Part shown: positions 53,218 through 62,552 of the stretch, one piece after another
Layout of the letters: every line of letters begins with the position of its first letter
How positions within the stretch are numbered: the first letter of the stretch is position 1
NCBI RefSeq assembly: GCF_900172225.1
Contig: NZ_FWFO01000001.1
Coordinates: 1,674,001-1,738,000 of the forward strand
Direction of reading: 5' to 3'
DNA from: Falsiruegeria litorea R37
GTDB taxonomy: Bacteria; Pseudomonadota; Alphaproteobacteria; Rhodobacterales; Rhodobacteraceae
Length of the DNA stretch: 64,000 nt
Notes under the pieces: model-generated
What the model was told of the DNA's origin: nothing
What the model saw: the letters and a program-made list of their open reading frames with translations, nothing else
Database searches by the model: none
Translations under genes and position numbers: made by a program

Positions 53218-53343
53218 AAACGCACAGAGGCGGGGGATTTGTGCTGAATTGTGCAAATTCGCACTGATAATCTTCGGTTTCACTCAATTGTTTCACTGGC
53301 GCACAAAGTTACCTTGGAGGGCAAGCAACCAGGAGGCACTGCA

Positions 53344-54282
53344 ATGAGTTGGAACCCGATCCTTGATAGCGACATTCCCATTGGTGACGCCGTGGACGCC
53401 ATTGAAACCGTCATCGTGCCGCGCGCTCGCGATCTGGGTGGGTTTGAGGTGCGGCGCGCTTTGCCAGCGCCCAAACGGCAGATGGTGGGCCCGTTCATCT
53501 TTTTCGATCAGATGGGCCCGGTCGAGTTTCTGACCGGCCAGGGGATCGACGTGCGGCCGCATCCGCACATCGGGCTGGCGACGGTCACTTACCTCTACAA
53601 GGGCAAGCTGCACCACCGGGATTCGCTGGGTACTGATCAATGGATCGAGCCGGGGGCGGTGAACTGGATGGTTGCAGGCCACGGCGTGACCCACTCTGAG
53701 CGCACCGACGAAGAGGCGCGTCAATCGCCGCTGTCGATGTTTGGTATTCAGACCTGGGTGGCCCTGCCGGATAAGTTGGAAGATACGCCCGCCACATTCG
53801 AACACGTGGGCGCCAATGACCTTCCAGAGATCGAGGGCGAGGGGAAAACCGTCCGTCTGATCCTTGGTGACGCCTATGGAGAGCATGCTCCGGTCTCCAC
53901 ACCGACCGAGATGTTTTATGCCGATGCCGTACTGGACCCTGGCGCAGCGATCCCGATGCCCGACAACCACGAGGACCGGGGGCTTTATGTGGTCAGCGGG
54001 TCGGTCACCATTGCGGGGCAAGAGTTTGAGACGGGCCAGATGGTTGTGTTCCGCCCCGGCGACCGCATCAGTGCCAAGGCCGGAGCGACAGGCGCACGCC
54101 TGATGCTGCTTGGTGGTGCGACGATGAATGGCCCGCGCCATATCTGGTGGAACTTTGTCGCCTCATCCAAGGAACGGATCGAGGCCGCAAAAGAGGCGTG
54201 GCGCGCGGGGGACTGGATGCACGGGCGTTTCCAACTGCCTCCGGGCGATGACCAAGAGTTCATCCCCTTGCCGCCACGTTGA
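53344..54282 (+). CDS. Pirin family protein
   Basis: This is a 312-residue bicupin. The metal site in the first cupin uses the histidines of VRPHPHIGLATVTYL and KLHHRDSLG and the later GHGVTHSER. The second cupin covers about 170-300 (GLYVVSGSVTIAGQEF). Pirins are nuclear cofactors or quercetinases in different organisms; the function here is not known. The start at 53344 has AGGAGG 7 nt upstream; an upstream in-frame start is not used. Confidence 0.93.
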   Translation: MSWNPILDSDIPIGDAVDAIETVIVPRARDLGGFEVRRALPAPKRQMVGPFIFFDQMGPVEFLTGQGIDVRPHPHIGLATVTYLYKGKLHHRDSLGTDQWIEPGAVNWMVAGHGVTHSERTDEEARQSPLSMFGIQTWVALPDKLEDTPATFEHVGANDLPEIEGEGKTVRLILGDAYGEHAPVSTPTEMFYADAVLDPGAAIPMPDNHEDRGLYVVSGSVTIAGQEFETGQMVVFRPGDRISAKAGATGARLMLLGGATMNGPRHIWWNFVASSKERIEAAKEAWRAGDWMHGRFQLPPGDDQEFIPLPPR

Positions 54283-54302
54283 TCCCTTGTACCACTGGCG
54301 GC

Positions 54303-54815
54303 ATGAAGATTCGTGCCGCCACCGCCCATGACTTGCCTGCCATATGCGATATCCACACGCGCAGCTGGCGTATAGCCTATGCTGGTATGCTTCCGGACGA
54401 TTTTCTGGGCGCGCCGCTAGAGGCTTGGATGGCTGACGCCTGGGCGGATGTGCCCACAGGCGAGGTGCTGCTTCTGGTGGCCGAGACGTCAGACATCGTG
54501 GGGTTTGCCTGTGTGCGCTGCGATCATCCCGATGGGCCTCTGCTGGACAATCTGCATGTGGCGCAAGCCGCGCAGGGGCAGGGCGTAGGACTCGCATTGA
54601 TGCAAGAGGCGGTCAAGCATTTGGCAGATATGGGAAAAACTGGTATGTGGCTCGAGGTATTGTCGGGCAACATCTCTGCCCGCCGTTTCTATGCGCGGCT
54701 TGGGGGCGTTGAAGGCTCTGTTTTTCGGGACGCGGTGGCGGGCCATCCAGTTCCCGGACATCGGGTGGTTTGGGACGGGTTCGAGAAAATTTTGTCTGCG
54801 GGCCAAAAAAGTTGA
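54303..54815 (+). CDS. GNAT-family N-acetyltransferase
   Basis: This is a 170-residue acetyl-CoA-dependent acyltransferase. The acetyl-CoA loop is in LHVAQAAQGQGVGLALMQEA (about 90-109), preceded by IVGFACVRC and followed by LEVLSGNISARRFYARLG. The start is put at the ATG at 54303, giving MKIRAATAHDL; a TTG at 54279 inside the pirin gene is less likely. The substrate is unknown. Confidence 0.88.
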   Translation: MKIRAATAHDLPAICDIHTRSWRIAYAGMLPDDFLGAPLEAWMADAWADVPTGEVLLLVAETSDIVGFACVRCDHPDGPLLDNLHVAQAAQGQGVGLALMQEAVKHLADMGKTGMWLEVLSGNISARRFYARLGGVEGSVFRDAVAGHPVPGHRVVWDGFEKILSAGQKS

Positions 54816-54824
54816 AGACGCCGC

Positions 54825-54851
54825 TTGACGATGCCGAACCGTAGCCATAAT
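54825..54851 (+). promoter_or_regulatory. Probable promoter of the tRNA-Asp pair
   Basis: TTGACG (54825-54830) is followed after 15 bp by CATAAT (54846-54851), five of six matches. A GC-rich discriminator follows, as is usual for stable RNA genes. Confidence 0.55.
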
Positions 54852-54892
54852 ACACCCCAACGTTCCGCAGGGAACGACGCACAAAGCAGCGA

Positions 54893-54969
54893 GCGGTTGT
54901 AGCTCAGTTGGTTAGAGTACCGGCCTGTCACGCCGGGGGTCGCGGGTTCGAGCCCCGTCAACCGCGCCA
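54893..54969 (+). tRNA. tRNA-Asp (anticodon GTC), first copy
   Basis: This 77-nt cloverleaf has acceptor stem GCGGTTG/CAACCGC, anticodon stem CCGGC/GCCGG with loop CTGTCAC (anticodon GTC), T-loop GTTCGAGCC and encoded CCA. It is identical to the copy at 55047. Confidence 0.98.
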
Positions 54970-55046
54970 CTGCTTTGCCTCTTTCCCGGGGTTCAGGGAT
55001 CCGACCCGGACAGGGTATTGGCGGAAACGCCGACAAAGAAAAGTGC

Positions 55047-55123
55047 GCGGTTGTAGCTCAGTTGGTTAGAGTACCGGCCTGTCACGCCGGGGGTCGCGGG
55101 TTCGAGCCCCGTCAACCGCGCCA
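55047..55123 (+). tRNA. tRNA-Asp (anticodon GTC), second copy
   Basis: This is identical over all 77 nt to the copy at 54893, separated by 77 bp of unrelated spacer. Both copies probably come from one transcript. Confidence 0.98.
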
Positions 55124-55209
55124 CTTTCTTTCTCTTTCTCAGAACATCTTGATCTGCGGTCAGCAAGCATGCCTCATGGGCGTGTTGATGGTCATGAAAG
55201 GGGTGGATC

Positions 55210-56055
55210 ATGCTGTGCCGTATCGGAGAGGTCGAGGTCTGGCGAATCCTTGAGATCAACGCCCCATTTCTGACGCCCGAAAAACTGTTCCCCACCGCTG
55301 GCCCCGAACTGCACCATGTGCTGCGCGCACATGCGCCTGGGCAGCTCTGTGAACACAGCGGAAAATTGATTCTGCCAATTCAAGGCTTTCTGCTGAAAAC
55401 ACCCAGTCACGTTATTTTGGTCGACGCCTGCGTCGGCAACGACAAGACGGCGTCTCATGCCGATTGGAACGGGCGCTCGGATGGGCGGTTCATGGCGGCA
55501 CTGACGGCGGCCGGGGTGACGCCCGATGATGTGGATTATGTCCTGTGCACGCATCTGCATGTGGACCATGTGGGCTGGAACACGCGGCTGGAGAACGGGA
55601 AGTGGGTCCCGACATTTCCCAAGGCGAAATACCTACTGCCTGCGGATGATGTGGCGCATTACGGGGCAGAACCCGGGGATACTTACGCCGAAAGCGTCTT
55701 GCCGGTGATCGAGGCCGGGCAGGCCGAAGAGGTGCGGCCGGGCCATTGCCTGGGGGATCATGTGCGCCTGGTGGCGACCCCAGGCCACACGCCGGGACAT
55801 GTTTCGGTTCTGATCCACTCGGGCGGGGCCGAGGCGTTGATCACCGGCGACGCGCTGCATTCCACCGCGCAATGCCACCGCCCGGATTGGCATTTCTGTT
55901 TTGACGATGATCCGGCGTTGGCGGTGCAGTCCCGCGTCGCGCTGCTCGAAGATTCGGCAGAGGCCGACCGCAGAGTGCTTGGCAGTCATTTCTCCTTGCC
56001 TTCGGTTGGACGGGTGCGGGCGGCGGGTGATGCTTTTTGGTGGGAGCCGGAATGA
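55210..56055 (+). CDS. MBL-fold metallo-hydrolase
   Basis: This is a 281-residue metallo-beta-lactamase-fold hydrolase. The dizinc motif is THLHVDHVGW (about 113-122), with further ligands in VATPGHTPGHVSVL (His) and ITGDALHS (Asp). It is of the lactonase/quorum-quenching-like subfamily by length and motif spacing, but the substrate is not known. AGGGG precedes the ATG. Confidence 0.92.
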   Translation: MLCRIGEVEVWRILEINAPFLTPEKLFPTAGPELHHVLRAHAPGQLCEHSGKLILPIQGFLLKTPSHVILVDACVGNDKTASHADWNGRSDGRFMAALTAAGVTPDDVDYVLCTHLHVDHVGWNTRLENGKWVPTFPKAKYLLPADDVAHYGAEPGDTYAESVLPVIEAGQAEEVRPGHCLGDHVRLVATPGHTPGHVSVLIHSGGAEALITGDALHSTAQCHRPDWHFCFDDDPALAVQSRVALLEDSAEADRRVLGSHFSLPSVGRVRAAGDAFWWEPE

Positions 56056-56057
56056 GA

Positions 56058-56084
56058 AAAGGCCAGAGGTGAACTCTGGCCTTT
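56058..56084. terminator. Bidirectional terminator
   Basis: An 11-bp stem AAAGGCCAGAG/CTCTGGCCTTT (56058-56068, 56074-56084) with a 5-nt loop lies between the converging MBL and M20 genes. Short T-runs exist on both strands. Confidence 0.85.
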
Positions 56085-56106
56085 AGTGCATTGAAAGATT
56101 TATGGT

Positions 56107-57477
56107 TTAGCTAAGTGCCGCCAGCACGCGGGCCCAGGACCGGATGCCCTTGTGAAAGCTTTCCATGTCGTATTTCTCGTTCGGTGAATGGATCTGGTCA
56201 TCGTCTTTACCAAAGCCGATCAGCATGGCGTCGGTGTCCACGATGTCCTTGAAGAACCCGGCAATCGGGATCGACCCACCGCAGCCGACGTAAGCCGCTG
56301 GAATACCCCATTCGTCGCTAAGCGCTTGGCGTGCCTTTTCAAACGCCGGATCGTCGACCGACATCTGCGAGGCGGGCGAGCCCTTTTCGGTGCGGTACTC
56401 GACGGTGAAACCTTCGGGCAGGTTGCTTTCCAGATAGTGACGGAAGCTGTCGCGGATCGCATCCGGGTCCTGCTGGCCCACCAGGCGAAAGCTGACCTTG
56501 GCGCTCGCCTGGCTGGGCAGCACGGTCTTGAAGCCGTCGCCGGTGTAACCACCCCAGATGCCGTTGACGTCGCAGGTGGGCCGCGACCAGATCTGCTCTA
56601 GCGGGGTACGATCCTGCTCGCCTGCGGGCGCTTTCAGGTTGACGTCGCCCAGAAACGCCTGGTGGTCAAAGTTCAGGCCCTGCCACTGCGAACGCATCTC
56701 GTCTGACAGCTCTGTCACGCCTTCATAGAAGCCGGGCAGGGTAATCGCGCCGGTGTCGTCATGCAAACCGGCCAGGATCTTGGTCAGCACCCGGATCGGG
56801 TTCATGCCGATGCCACCATACATGCCCGAGTGCAGATCGCGGTCGGGGCCTGTGATGGTGAAATCCTCGCCCAGCAGACCGCGCAGCATGGTGGTGATTG
56901 CGGGCACCTTGCTTTCAAAAAGGCCCGTGTCACAGATCAGCGCGATGTCCGATTTCAGCTCGTCGCGGTTTTCTTGCATAAAGGGCACCAGCGAGGGCGA
57001 GCCCGATTCCTCTTCACCCTCGAAGAAGAACGTCAGCTTGCAGGGCAGGGTGCCGTGCACCTCTTTCCACGCCCTGCACGCCTCGACAAAGGTCATCAGC
57101 TGGCCCTTGTCGTCGGATGCACCGCGGGCTCGGATCACTTTGCCACCTGGCGTGTCCTGAATCTCGGGATCAAACGGATCACGGTCCCACAGCTCCAACG
57201 GGTCAACCGGCTGCACGTCGTAGTGGCCGTAAAACAGCAGGTGCGGGCCAGGCCCGTCGATATGCCCCACGACCATCGGGTGGCCAGGTGTGGGGCGTTT
57301 TTGCGCATCAACACCCAAACCCTGCAAGTCGGCCACCAGCCAGTCGGCGGCGGCATCGCAGTGCTCCTTGAAGGCCGGGTCGGTCGAAATCGACGGGATC
57401 TTGAGCAGCTCGATCAGGCGGTCGGTGGCGGCGGGCAGGTCGGCATCAATGCGCGACAGGACATCATCCAGGGACAT
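56107..57477 (-). CDS. M20 family metallopeptidase (dipeptidase)
   Basis: This is a 456-residue zinc peptidase. The zinc ligands are His85 and Asp87 (FYGHYDVQPVDP), Asp122 or 123 (GASDDKGQ), the catalytic and ligand Glu155/156 (FFFEGEEESGSPS), Asp184 (ICDTGLF) and a C-terminal His (QIHSPNEKY). The lid domain is at about 205-360 (RDLHSGMYGGIGMNP). It resembles carnosinase-type dipeptidases with no signal peptide, so it acts in the cytoplasm on small peptides. Confidence 0.93.
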   Translation of the reverse strand: MSLDDVLSRIDADLPAATDRLIELLKIPSISTDPAFKEHCDAAADWLVADLQGLGVDAQKRPTPGHPMVVGHIDGPGPHLLFYGHYDVQPVDPLELWDRDPFDPEIQDTPGGKVIRARGASDDKGQLMTFVEACRAWKEVHGTLPCKLTFFFEGEEESGSPSLVPFMQENRDELKSDIALICDTGLFESKVPAITTMLRGLLGEDFTITGPDRDLHSGMYGGIGMNPIRVLTKILAGLHDDTGAITLPGFYEGVTELSDEMRSQWQGLNFDHQAFLGDVNLKAPAGEQDRTPLEQIWSRPTCDVNGIWGGYTGDGFKTVLPSQASAKVSFRLVGQQDPDAIRDSFRHYLESNLPEGFTVEYRTEKGSPASQMSVDDPAFEKARQALSDEWGIPAAYVGCGGSIPIAGFFKDIVDTDAMLIGFGKDDDQIHSPNEKYDMESFHKGIRSWARVLAALS

Positions 57478-57622
57478 CGCGGGTTCCTTTTCATTGGGTG
57501 AAACGATTTGGCGCGAAAGGTATCAGCGCGGGCCGCACTGTCCAGAGGGCGCAAGCTGATCTGTGCTCAATTCTCGGATCGGAAACTTTTGAAACTGTTT
57601 CGGGCTGGCTTGCGACGTTTTC

Positions 57623-57639
57623 GCGCCCCCAAGGGGCGC
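57623..57639. other. Small hairpin in the M20-hemA gap
   Basis: GCGCCCC-CAA-GGGGCGC is a 7-bp stem about 50 bp upstream of the FNR box. The role is unknown. Apart from this and the FNR box, the 354-bp gap 57478-57831 holds no gene. Confidence 0.4.
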
Positions 57640-57673
57640 AGTTTGTCTTGTTACATGTGAACTGGGTGTATAT

Positions 57674-57687
57674 TTGATGCAAATCAA
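57674..57687 (+). promoter_or_regulatory. FNR/FnrL box and promoter of hemA
   Basis: TTGAT-GCAA-ATCAA is a perfect match to the FNR/Anr consensus. The centre is 41.5 bp from about 57722, and TATAGG at 57709-57714 is in -10 position for that start, as in a class II FNR-activated promoter. In Rhodobacter sphaeroides hemA is known to respond to FnrL. Confidence 0.85.
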
Positions 57688-57831
57688 TGTCGCCTCCGCC
57701 TGCATGGATATAGGCAATTGAGAACCATGACCTTTGTTCGTTCAGGATTGAGCGCTAGGATGCAAGGGAACATGTCCAAAACCGGCCCCGGGAAACTGGC
57801 CTTGGGTCCGACAAGACCAATGGAGACCTCG

Positions 57832-59055
57832 GTGGACTATACCGCGAAACTCGACGACGCCATTCAAAAGCTGCACGACGAAGGCCGCTATCGCACGTTT
57901 ATCGACATCGAGCGTCGCAACGGTAACTTCCCCCATGCTGTCTGGACCCGTCCGGATGGCAGCGAACAGGACATCACCGTCTGGTGTGGCAACGATTACC
58001 TGGGCATGGGCCAGCACCCCGTCGTGCTCGAAGCGATGCACGAGGCGATCAAATCCACCGGCGCAGGTTCGGGTGGCACCCGCAACATTTCGGGCACCAC
58101 GGTTTATCACAAGAAGCTTGAGGCGGAACTGGCTGATTTGCATGGCAAAGAGGCCTCGCTGCTGTTCACCAGCGCCTATATTGCCAACGACGCAACGCTG
58201 AGCACGCTGCCCAAGCTGTTCCCCGGTCTGATCATCTATTCGGATGCGCTCAACCACGCCTCGATGATCGAAGGTGTGCGGCGCAATGGCGGTGCCAAGC
58301 GCATCTTCCGGCATAACGATGTGGCGCATTTGCGTGAACTGCTTGAGGCGGATGACCCGGCCGCACCCAAGCTGATCGCGTTTGAATCGATCTATTCCAT
58401 GGACGGCGATTTCGGCCCCATCGAAGAGATCTGCGACCTGGCCGACGAATTCGGCGCGCTGACCTATATCGACGAGGTGCACGCGGTAGGCATGTATGGT
58501 CCCCGCGGTGGCGGCGTGACCGAGCGCGATCGGTTGGCGCATCGCATCGACATCATCAACGGCACCCTGGCCAAGGCCTATGGCGTGATGGGCGGCTACA
58601 TCGCTGCAAGCGAGAAAATGTGTGACGCCATCCGCTCTTACGCGCCGGGCTTCATCTTTACCACGTCCTTGCCACCAGCTGTGGCGGCCGGTGCGGCGGC
58701 CTCGGTCGCGTACCTGAAAACCGCGCCTGAGCTGCGTGAGCGTCACCAGACCCAAGCCAGCATCCTGAAGCTGCGCCTCAAGGGGATGGGTTTGCCGATC
58801 ATCGACCATGGCTCGCACATCGTGCCGGTGATCGTGGGCAATCCTGTCCACACCAAAAAGCTCAGCGACATGCTGCTGGAAAGCTTTGGCATCTATGTGC
58901 AGCCGATCAATTTCCCGACCGTGCCGCGTGGAACCGAACGTCTGCGGTTCACTCCGTCGCCGGTTCACGGCCCGGATGAAATGAACCGTCTGGTGCAAGC
59001 CATGGACGAGCTTTGGTCGCATTGTGCGCTGAATCGCGCCGAATTGGCGGGCTAA
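57832..59055 (+). CDS. hemA: 5-aminolevulinate synthase
   Basis: This enzyme joins glycine and succinyl-CoA to give 5-aminolevulinate, the first step of the C4 haem pathway of alphaproteobacteria. The start GTG at 57832 has GGAG six bases upstream and gives 407 residues, the length of the Rhodobacter sphaeroides enzyme. The PLP lysine is then Lys248 ([10 protein letters not shown]), the same number as in that enzyme. Other marks are [28 protein letters not shown] and [16 protein letters not shown]-type C-terminus. An ATG at 57820 is an alternative start. An FNR box lies upstream. Confidence 0.97.
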   Translation: MDYTAKLDDAIQKLHDEGRYRTFIDIERRNGNFPHAVWTRPDGSEQDITVWCGNDYLGMGQHPVVLEAMHEAIKSTGAGSGGTRNISGTTVYHKKLEAELADLHGKEASLLFTSAYIANDATLSTLPKLFPGLIIYSDALNHASMIEGVRRNGGAKRIFRHNDVAHLRELLEADDPAAPKLIAFESIYSMDGDFGPIEEICDLADEFGALTYIDEVHAVGMYGPRGGGVTERDRLAHRIDIINGTLAKAYGVMGGYIAASEKMCDAIRSYAPGFIFTTSLPPAVAAGAAASVAYLKTAPELRERHQTQASILKLRLKGMGLPIIDHGSHIVPVIVGNPVHTKKLSDMLLESFGIYVQPINFPTVPRGTERLRFTPSPVHGPDEMNRLVQAMDELWSHCALNRAELAG

Positions 59056-59185
59056 GTTCACGGGAGTGTGTGCAAAACACTTGCCTCGTGTTAAGCTAAT
59101 GGTAACAAAAAGCGCGGACGAATCGTGATAGGGGCGATTCCAGGCGCTGCTGGCACATCGCAGCAGGCAACATGGGGCGGCAGGT

Positions 59186-60397
59186 ATGATTGGGCGCAGG
59201 TCACAGCGCAAATCAGAAGATGTAGACGTCGACAAACCAAAGGGGTTTGACGACTTCGAAGTGAGTCTGGGCGACATGATGCGCGGCGAACGGGCGACGA
59301 TGGGGAAATCCCTGCTCGACGTTCAACGCGAATTGCGCATCAAGGCCAACTACATCGCCGCCATCGAAAACTCGGATCCCACGGCCTTTGACACGCCCGG
59401 CTTTATTGCGGGCTATGTGCGATCCTATGCACGCTATCTGGGCATGAACCCGGACGAGGCCTTTGCCACCTTCTGCCAGGAAAGCGGGTTCGAGGTCGCG
59501 CATGGCATGTCAGCCGAAGCCTCGAGTATTCGCAAACCGGGTCCGGATCTGATCGGCAAGACACCCAAATCCAGTGATCCATTTGCAACGCCCAACACAC
59601 CTTTTGTTCCGGCGGGCGAGAGTTTTCTCAATCACATCGAACCGCGCGCCATCGGCTCGACCTTGGTGCTGCTGGGCCTGATCGGCGGCATTGGCTATGG
59701 CGGCTGGTCGGTTCTGAAAGAGGTGCAGCAGGTGCAATTTGCACCGGTCGAACAGACGCCGGTGGTTCTATCAGACCTGGATCCGCTGGATCAGGCGACG
59801 CGACAGAGCGCACCGACCGCCAACGCGGGGCTGACGCAGCCATCAGCGGATGCGCTGGATCGCCTCTATCGTCCGCAGGCGCTGGATGTGCCGGTTCTGG
59901 TATCGCGTGATGCGCCGATTTCGACGCTGGATCCGCGCACTGTAGGCAACTTTACGGCCCCGAGCCTGCCAGATGTTCAACTGGCCGAGGTGCAACCGGC
60001 CTCAGAGCTTACAGGTCAGTCGGTTCCGCAGGTGGTCGAGGATCTGTCACCATCTCTGACCATGGTGGCGGTGCGCCCGTCCTGGGTTCGCGTGACAGCT
60101 GCAGATGGCACCCATATCTATGAGGCCATCATGGAACCGGGCAGCACATATCAGGTGCCCCTGACCGAAGAAGCTCCGACTCTGCATGCCGGGGAATCAA
60201 GCGGCATCTATTTCATCGTAAACGGCGAACATCGTGGTCCCGTGGGGGATCGCGGCGTTGTCACGCGTGGTGTGGTTCTGTCACCAGATGCGGTTGAAGA
60301 GCGTTATTTGGTGGCCGAGATCGACGGTGATGAGCGCGCTCTGCTGGAGCAGGTGGCCGAGGCTTTGACCACACCGGTGGCTGAAGCAACCGACTGA
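59186..60397 (+). CDS. RodZ-like helix-turn-helix protein with DUF4115 domain
   Basis: This is a 403-residue membrane protein. The N-terminal helix-turn-helix (about 28-95) has LGDMMRGERATMGKSLLDVQ, NYIAAIENSDPTAFDTPGFIAGYVRSYARYLG (in parts). One membrane helix follows at about 155-175 (STLVLLGLIGGIGYGG), then a proline-rich periplasmic linker and the C-terminal DUF4115 domain (about 285-375; RPSWVRVTAADGTHIYEAI). RodZ links the MreB cytoskeleton to the cell wall. It precedes ispG, a gene order common in alphaproteobacteria. Confidence 0.9.
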   Translation: MIGRRSQRKSEDVDVDKPKGFDDFEVSLGDMMRGERATMGKSLLDVQRELRIKANYIAAIENSDPTAFDTPGFIAGYVRSYARYLGMNPDEAFATFCQESGFEVAHGMSAEASSIRKPGPDLIGKTPKSSDPFATPNTPFVPAGESFLNHIEPRAIGSTLVLLGLIGGIGYGGWSVLKEVQQVQFAPVEQTPVVLSDLDPLDQATRQSAPTANAGLTQPSADALDRLYRPQALDVPVLVSRDAPISTLDPRTVGNFTAPSLPDVQLAEVQPASELTGQSVPQVVEDLSPSLTMVAVRPSWVRVTAADGTHIYEAIMEPGSTYQVPLTEEAPTLHAGESSGIYFIVNGEHRGPVGDRGVVTRGVVLSPDAVEERYLVAEIDGDERALLEQVAEALTTPVAEATD

Positions 60398-60527
60398 TCA
60401 TTCCAATTCGTAACCGATGTGCTTTCCTTGTTTTCCGGGGAAGGTGTGGCGGAATGCGCCCATTGCTTCGCGGGGGCGACAGGCCTATCTAAGGCGCAGG
60501 CCCAACTGGATGCGGATTCCCAAAGCG

Positions 60528-61652
60528 ATGTCACTCAACCACGTGCGCCCCTGGCGTAACATCTACCGCCGTAAGTCTCGTCAGATCATGGTGGGCAACG
60601 TGCCCGTAGGGGGCGATGCGCCGATAGCGGTGCAGACCATGACCAACACGCTGACCACCGATGCAGCCGCGACCATCGCACAGGTGCAGGCCGCGGCCGA
60701 GGCGGGCGCGGATCTGGTACGCGTGTCGGTCCCGGACGAGGCGTCGGCCAAGGCGTTGAAAGAGATCGTGCGCGAAAGCCCGGTGCCGATCGTGGCGGAC
60801 ATCCATTTCCACTATAAACGCGGGATCGAAGCGGCGGAGGCGGGCGCGGCCTGTCTGCGCATCAACCCGGGTAACATTGGCGACGAAAAGCGCGTGGCCG
60901 AGGTGATCAAGGCTGCACGCGACCACAATTGTTCGATCCGCATTGGCGTGAACGCAGGGAGCCTGGAAAAGCACCTGCTTGAAAAATATGGCGAGCCGTG
61001 CCCGGACGCGATGGTGGAATCCGGTCTGGATCACATCAAGATCCTACAGGATCACGATTTCCACGAGTTCAAGATTTCCGTGAAGGCATCGGATGTCTTC
61101 ATGTCGGCGGCGGCCTATCAGGCCCTGGCCGAGGCCACGGATGCGCCGATTCATCTGGGCATTACCGAGGCTGGGGGATTGGTGTCGGGCACCATCAAAT
61201 CGGCCATCGGGCTGGGGCAGCTTTTGTGGATGGGGATTGGTGACACGATCCGCGTCAGCCTGTCTGCCGATCCGGTGGAAGAGGTGAAGGTGGGCTATGA
61301 AATCCTCAAGAGTCTGGGACTGCGCCACCGGGGCGTGAACATCATTTCCTGCCCCTCCTGCGCGCGGCAGGGGTTTGATGTGATCAAGACGGTCGAGACC
61401 TTGGAAAAGCGCCTTGAGCACATCAAGACACCGATGAGCTTGTCGATCATCGGATGTGTGGTGAACGGGCCGGGCGAAGCACTGATGACCGATGTGGGCT
61501 TTACCGGCGGTGGGGCCGGGTCCGGTATGGTTTATCTGGCGGGCAAGGCCAGCCACAAGATGACCAACGATCAGATGGTGGATCACATCGTCGAAGAGGT
61601 CGAGAAAAAGGCTGCGGAACTGGATGCGACCAACAAGGACGCGGCCGAGTAA
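60528..61652 (+). CDS. ispG: 4-hydroxy-3-methylbut-2-enyl-diphosphate synthase (flavodoxin)
   Basis: This is a 374-residue iron-sulfur enzyme of the MEP isoprenoid pathway. The cluster ligands are Cys275, Cys278 ([12 protein letters not shown]), Cys310 ([12 protein letters not shown]) and Glu317; each is five residues further than in E. coli IspG (270, 273, 305, 312). The start at 60528 ([12 protein letters not shown]) matches the usual length; an upstream frame to 60417 and an ATG at 60510 are less likely. The repeat copy C begins nine bases after the stop. Confidence 0.97.
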   Translation: MSLNHVRPWRNIYRRKSRQIMVGNVPVGGDAPIAVQTMTNTLTTDAAATIAQVQAAAEAGADLVRVSVPDEASAKALKEIVRESPVPIVADIHFHYKRGIEAAEAGAACLRINPGNIGDEKRVAEVIKAARDHNCSIRIGVNAGSLEKHLLEKYGEPCPDAMVESGLDHIKILQDHDFHEFKISVKASDVFMSAAAYQALAEATDAPIHLGITEAGGLVSGTIKSAIGLGQLLWMGIGDTIRVSLSADPVEEVKVGYEILKSLGLRHRGVNIISCPSCARQGFDVIKTVETLEKRLEHIKTPMSLSIIGCVVNGPGEALMTDVGFTGGGAGSGMVYLAGKASHKMTNDQMVDHIVEEVEKKAAELDATNKDAAE

Positions 61653-61661
61653 TCAAGTTCA

Positions 61662-61797
61662 GGGGGCGCTCCCGCCCGTCGTCAATGCCCCTTGCGGGAC
61701 ATCTCCTCCCGTTGGGCCAGGCTCAGGCGGGCTTTGCCCGCCTGAGCCTGGCCCCCCGCCGTCCGCAGGACGCAAGGCCTTTAGGCCGCGTAGGTAG
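61662..61797. repeat. Dispersed structured repeat, copy C (short form)
   Basis: The left end matches copy B (CTCCCGCCCGTCGT, then CCTCCCGTTGGGCC). The region between has its own stem (TGCCCC-TTGC-GGGACA). After it comes a 19-bp near-perfect stem with a TTT loop (61714-61732, 61736-61754). It lacks the right half of copies A and B. It lies between the converging ispG and DsbA-like genes and could act as their terminator. Confidence 0.85.
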
Positions 61798-61799
61798 GA

Positions 61800-62552
61800 T
61801 CAGCCGCGTTCACGCACCTCTTGCGCGATCAGTTCCATCTGATCGGCGGGCAGGTAACCGCGCAGCAGCTCGGTGCCCAGGACAAAGGTTGGTGTGCCCG
61901 AGATGTTGAGCTTTTGCGCCAGGGCACGGGTCTGGGCGATCTGCCGCGTGACCTCGTCACTGTCCATTTCGGCAAACACCGCATCCGTGTCCAGTCCAAG
62001 GTTGTCGGACAGACGCCGCAGAGTGACTTCGGTCGGCTCACCGCCAAATTCCAGCAGCGCGTCGTGAACCTGTTTGTAGGCGTCATCACCCGCCACCTGC
62101 TTGGCCGCAACGGCAAAGCGGGATGAGATCATGGATGCTTCACCCAGGATCGGGAATTCCTTGATGACAAGCCGGATGTTGCCGTCGCTTTTCAACAGCT
62201 TGGCGACTTCGGGCACGGCGCGGCGGCAATACCCGCAACGGTAGTCCATGAATTCGACCAGCGTGATGTCCCCATCTGGATTGCCGCCGACCCACGAATA
62301 GCCGTCATTGAACAATTCATCCTTGTTGGCCTCGACCAGCTGGAAATCGGCTTGGGCTTCGGCCAATTCGCGGCGTTGCTCCAGGATTTGGAAGGCTTCG
62401 AGGATCAGATCCGGGTTTTCCAGGATATATTCGCGCACCTGCGCGCCAAAGGCCTCGCGCTCGGCAGGCGACATATCAGACAGGTCCAGAGCCTGAGCGG
62501 GGCCGGCGATCAGGGCCAGGGCAGTCAGGGCAGGGGCGGCAAGGCGTAGCAT
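61800..62552 (-). CDS. DsbA-family thiol:disulfide protein (ScsC/Com1-like)
   Basis: This is a 250-residue periplasmic thioredoxin-fold protein. The signal peptide is 1-21 (LALIAGPAQA). A helical N-terminal region (25-80), of the kind that drives oligomers in ScsC-type proteins, leads to the active site Cys106-Gly-Tyr-Cys109 (FMDYRCGYCRRAVPE). The cis-proline loop is SGTPTFVLG. It overlaps the M48 peptidase gene by one base (TGATG), so the two are co-expressed and may act together on outer-membrane protein quality. Confidence 0.92.
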   Translation of the reverse strand: MLRLAAPALTALALIAGPAQALDLSDMSPAEREAFGAQVREYILENPDLILEAFQILEQRRELAEAQADFQLVEANKDELFNDGYSWVGGNPDGDITLVEFMDYRCGYCRRAVPEVAKLLKSDGNIRLVIKEFPILGEASMISSRFAVAAKQVAGDDAYKQVHDALLEFGGEPTEVTLRRLSDNLGLDTDAVFAEMDSDEVTRQIAQTRALAQKLNISGTPTFVLGTELLRGYLPADQMELIAQEVRERG

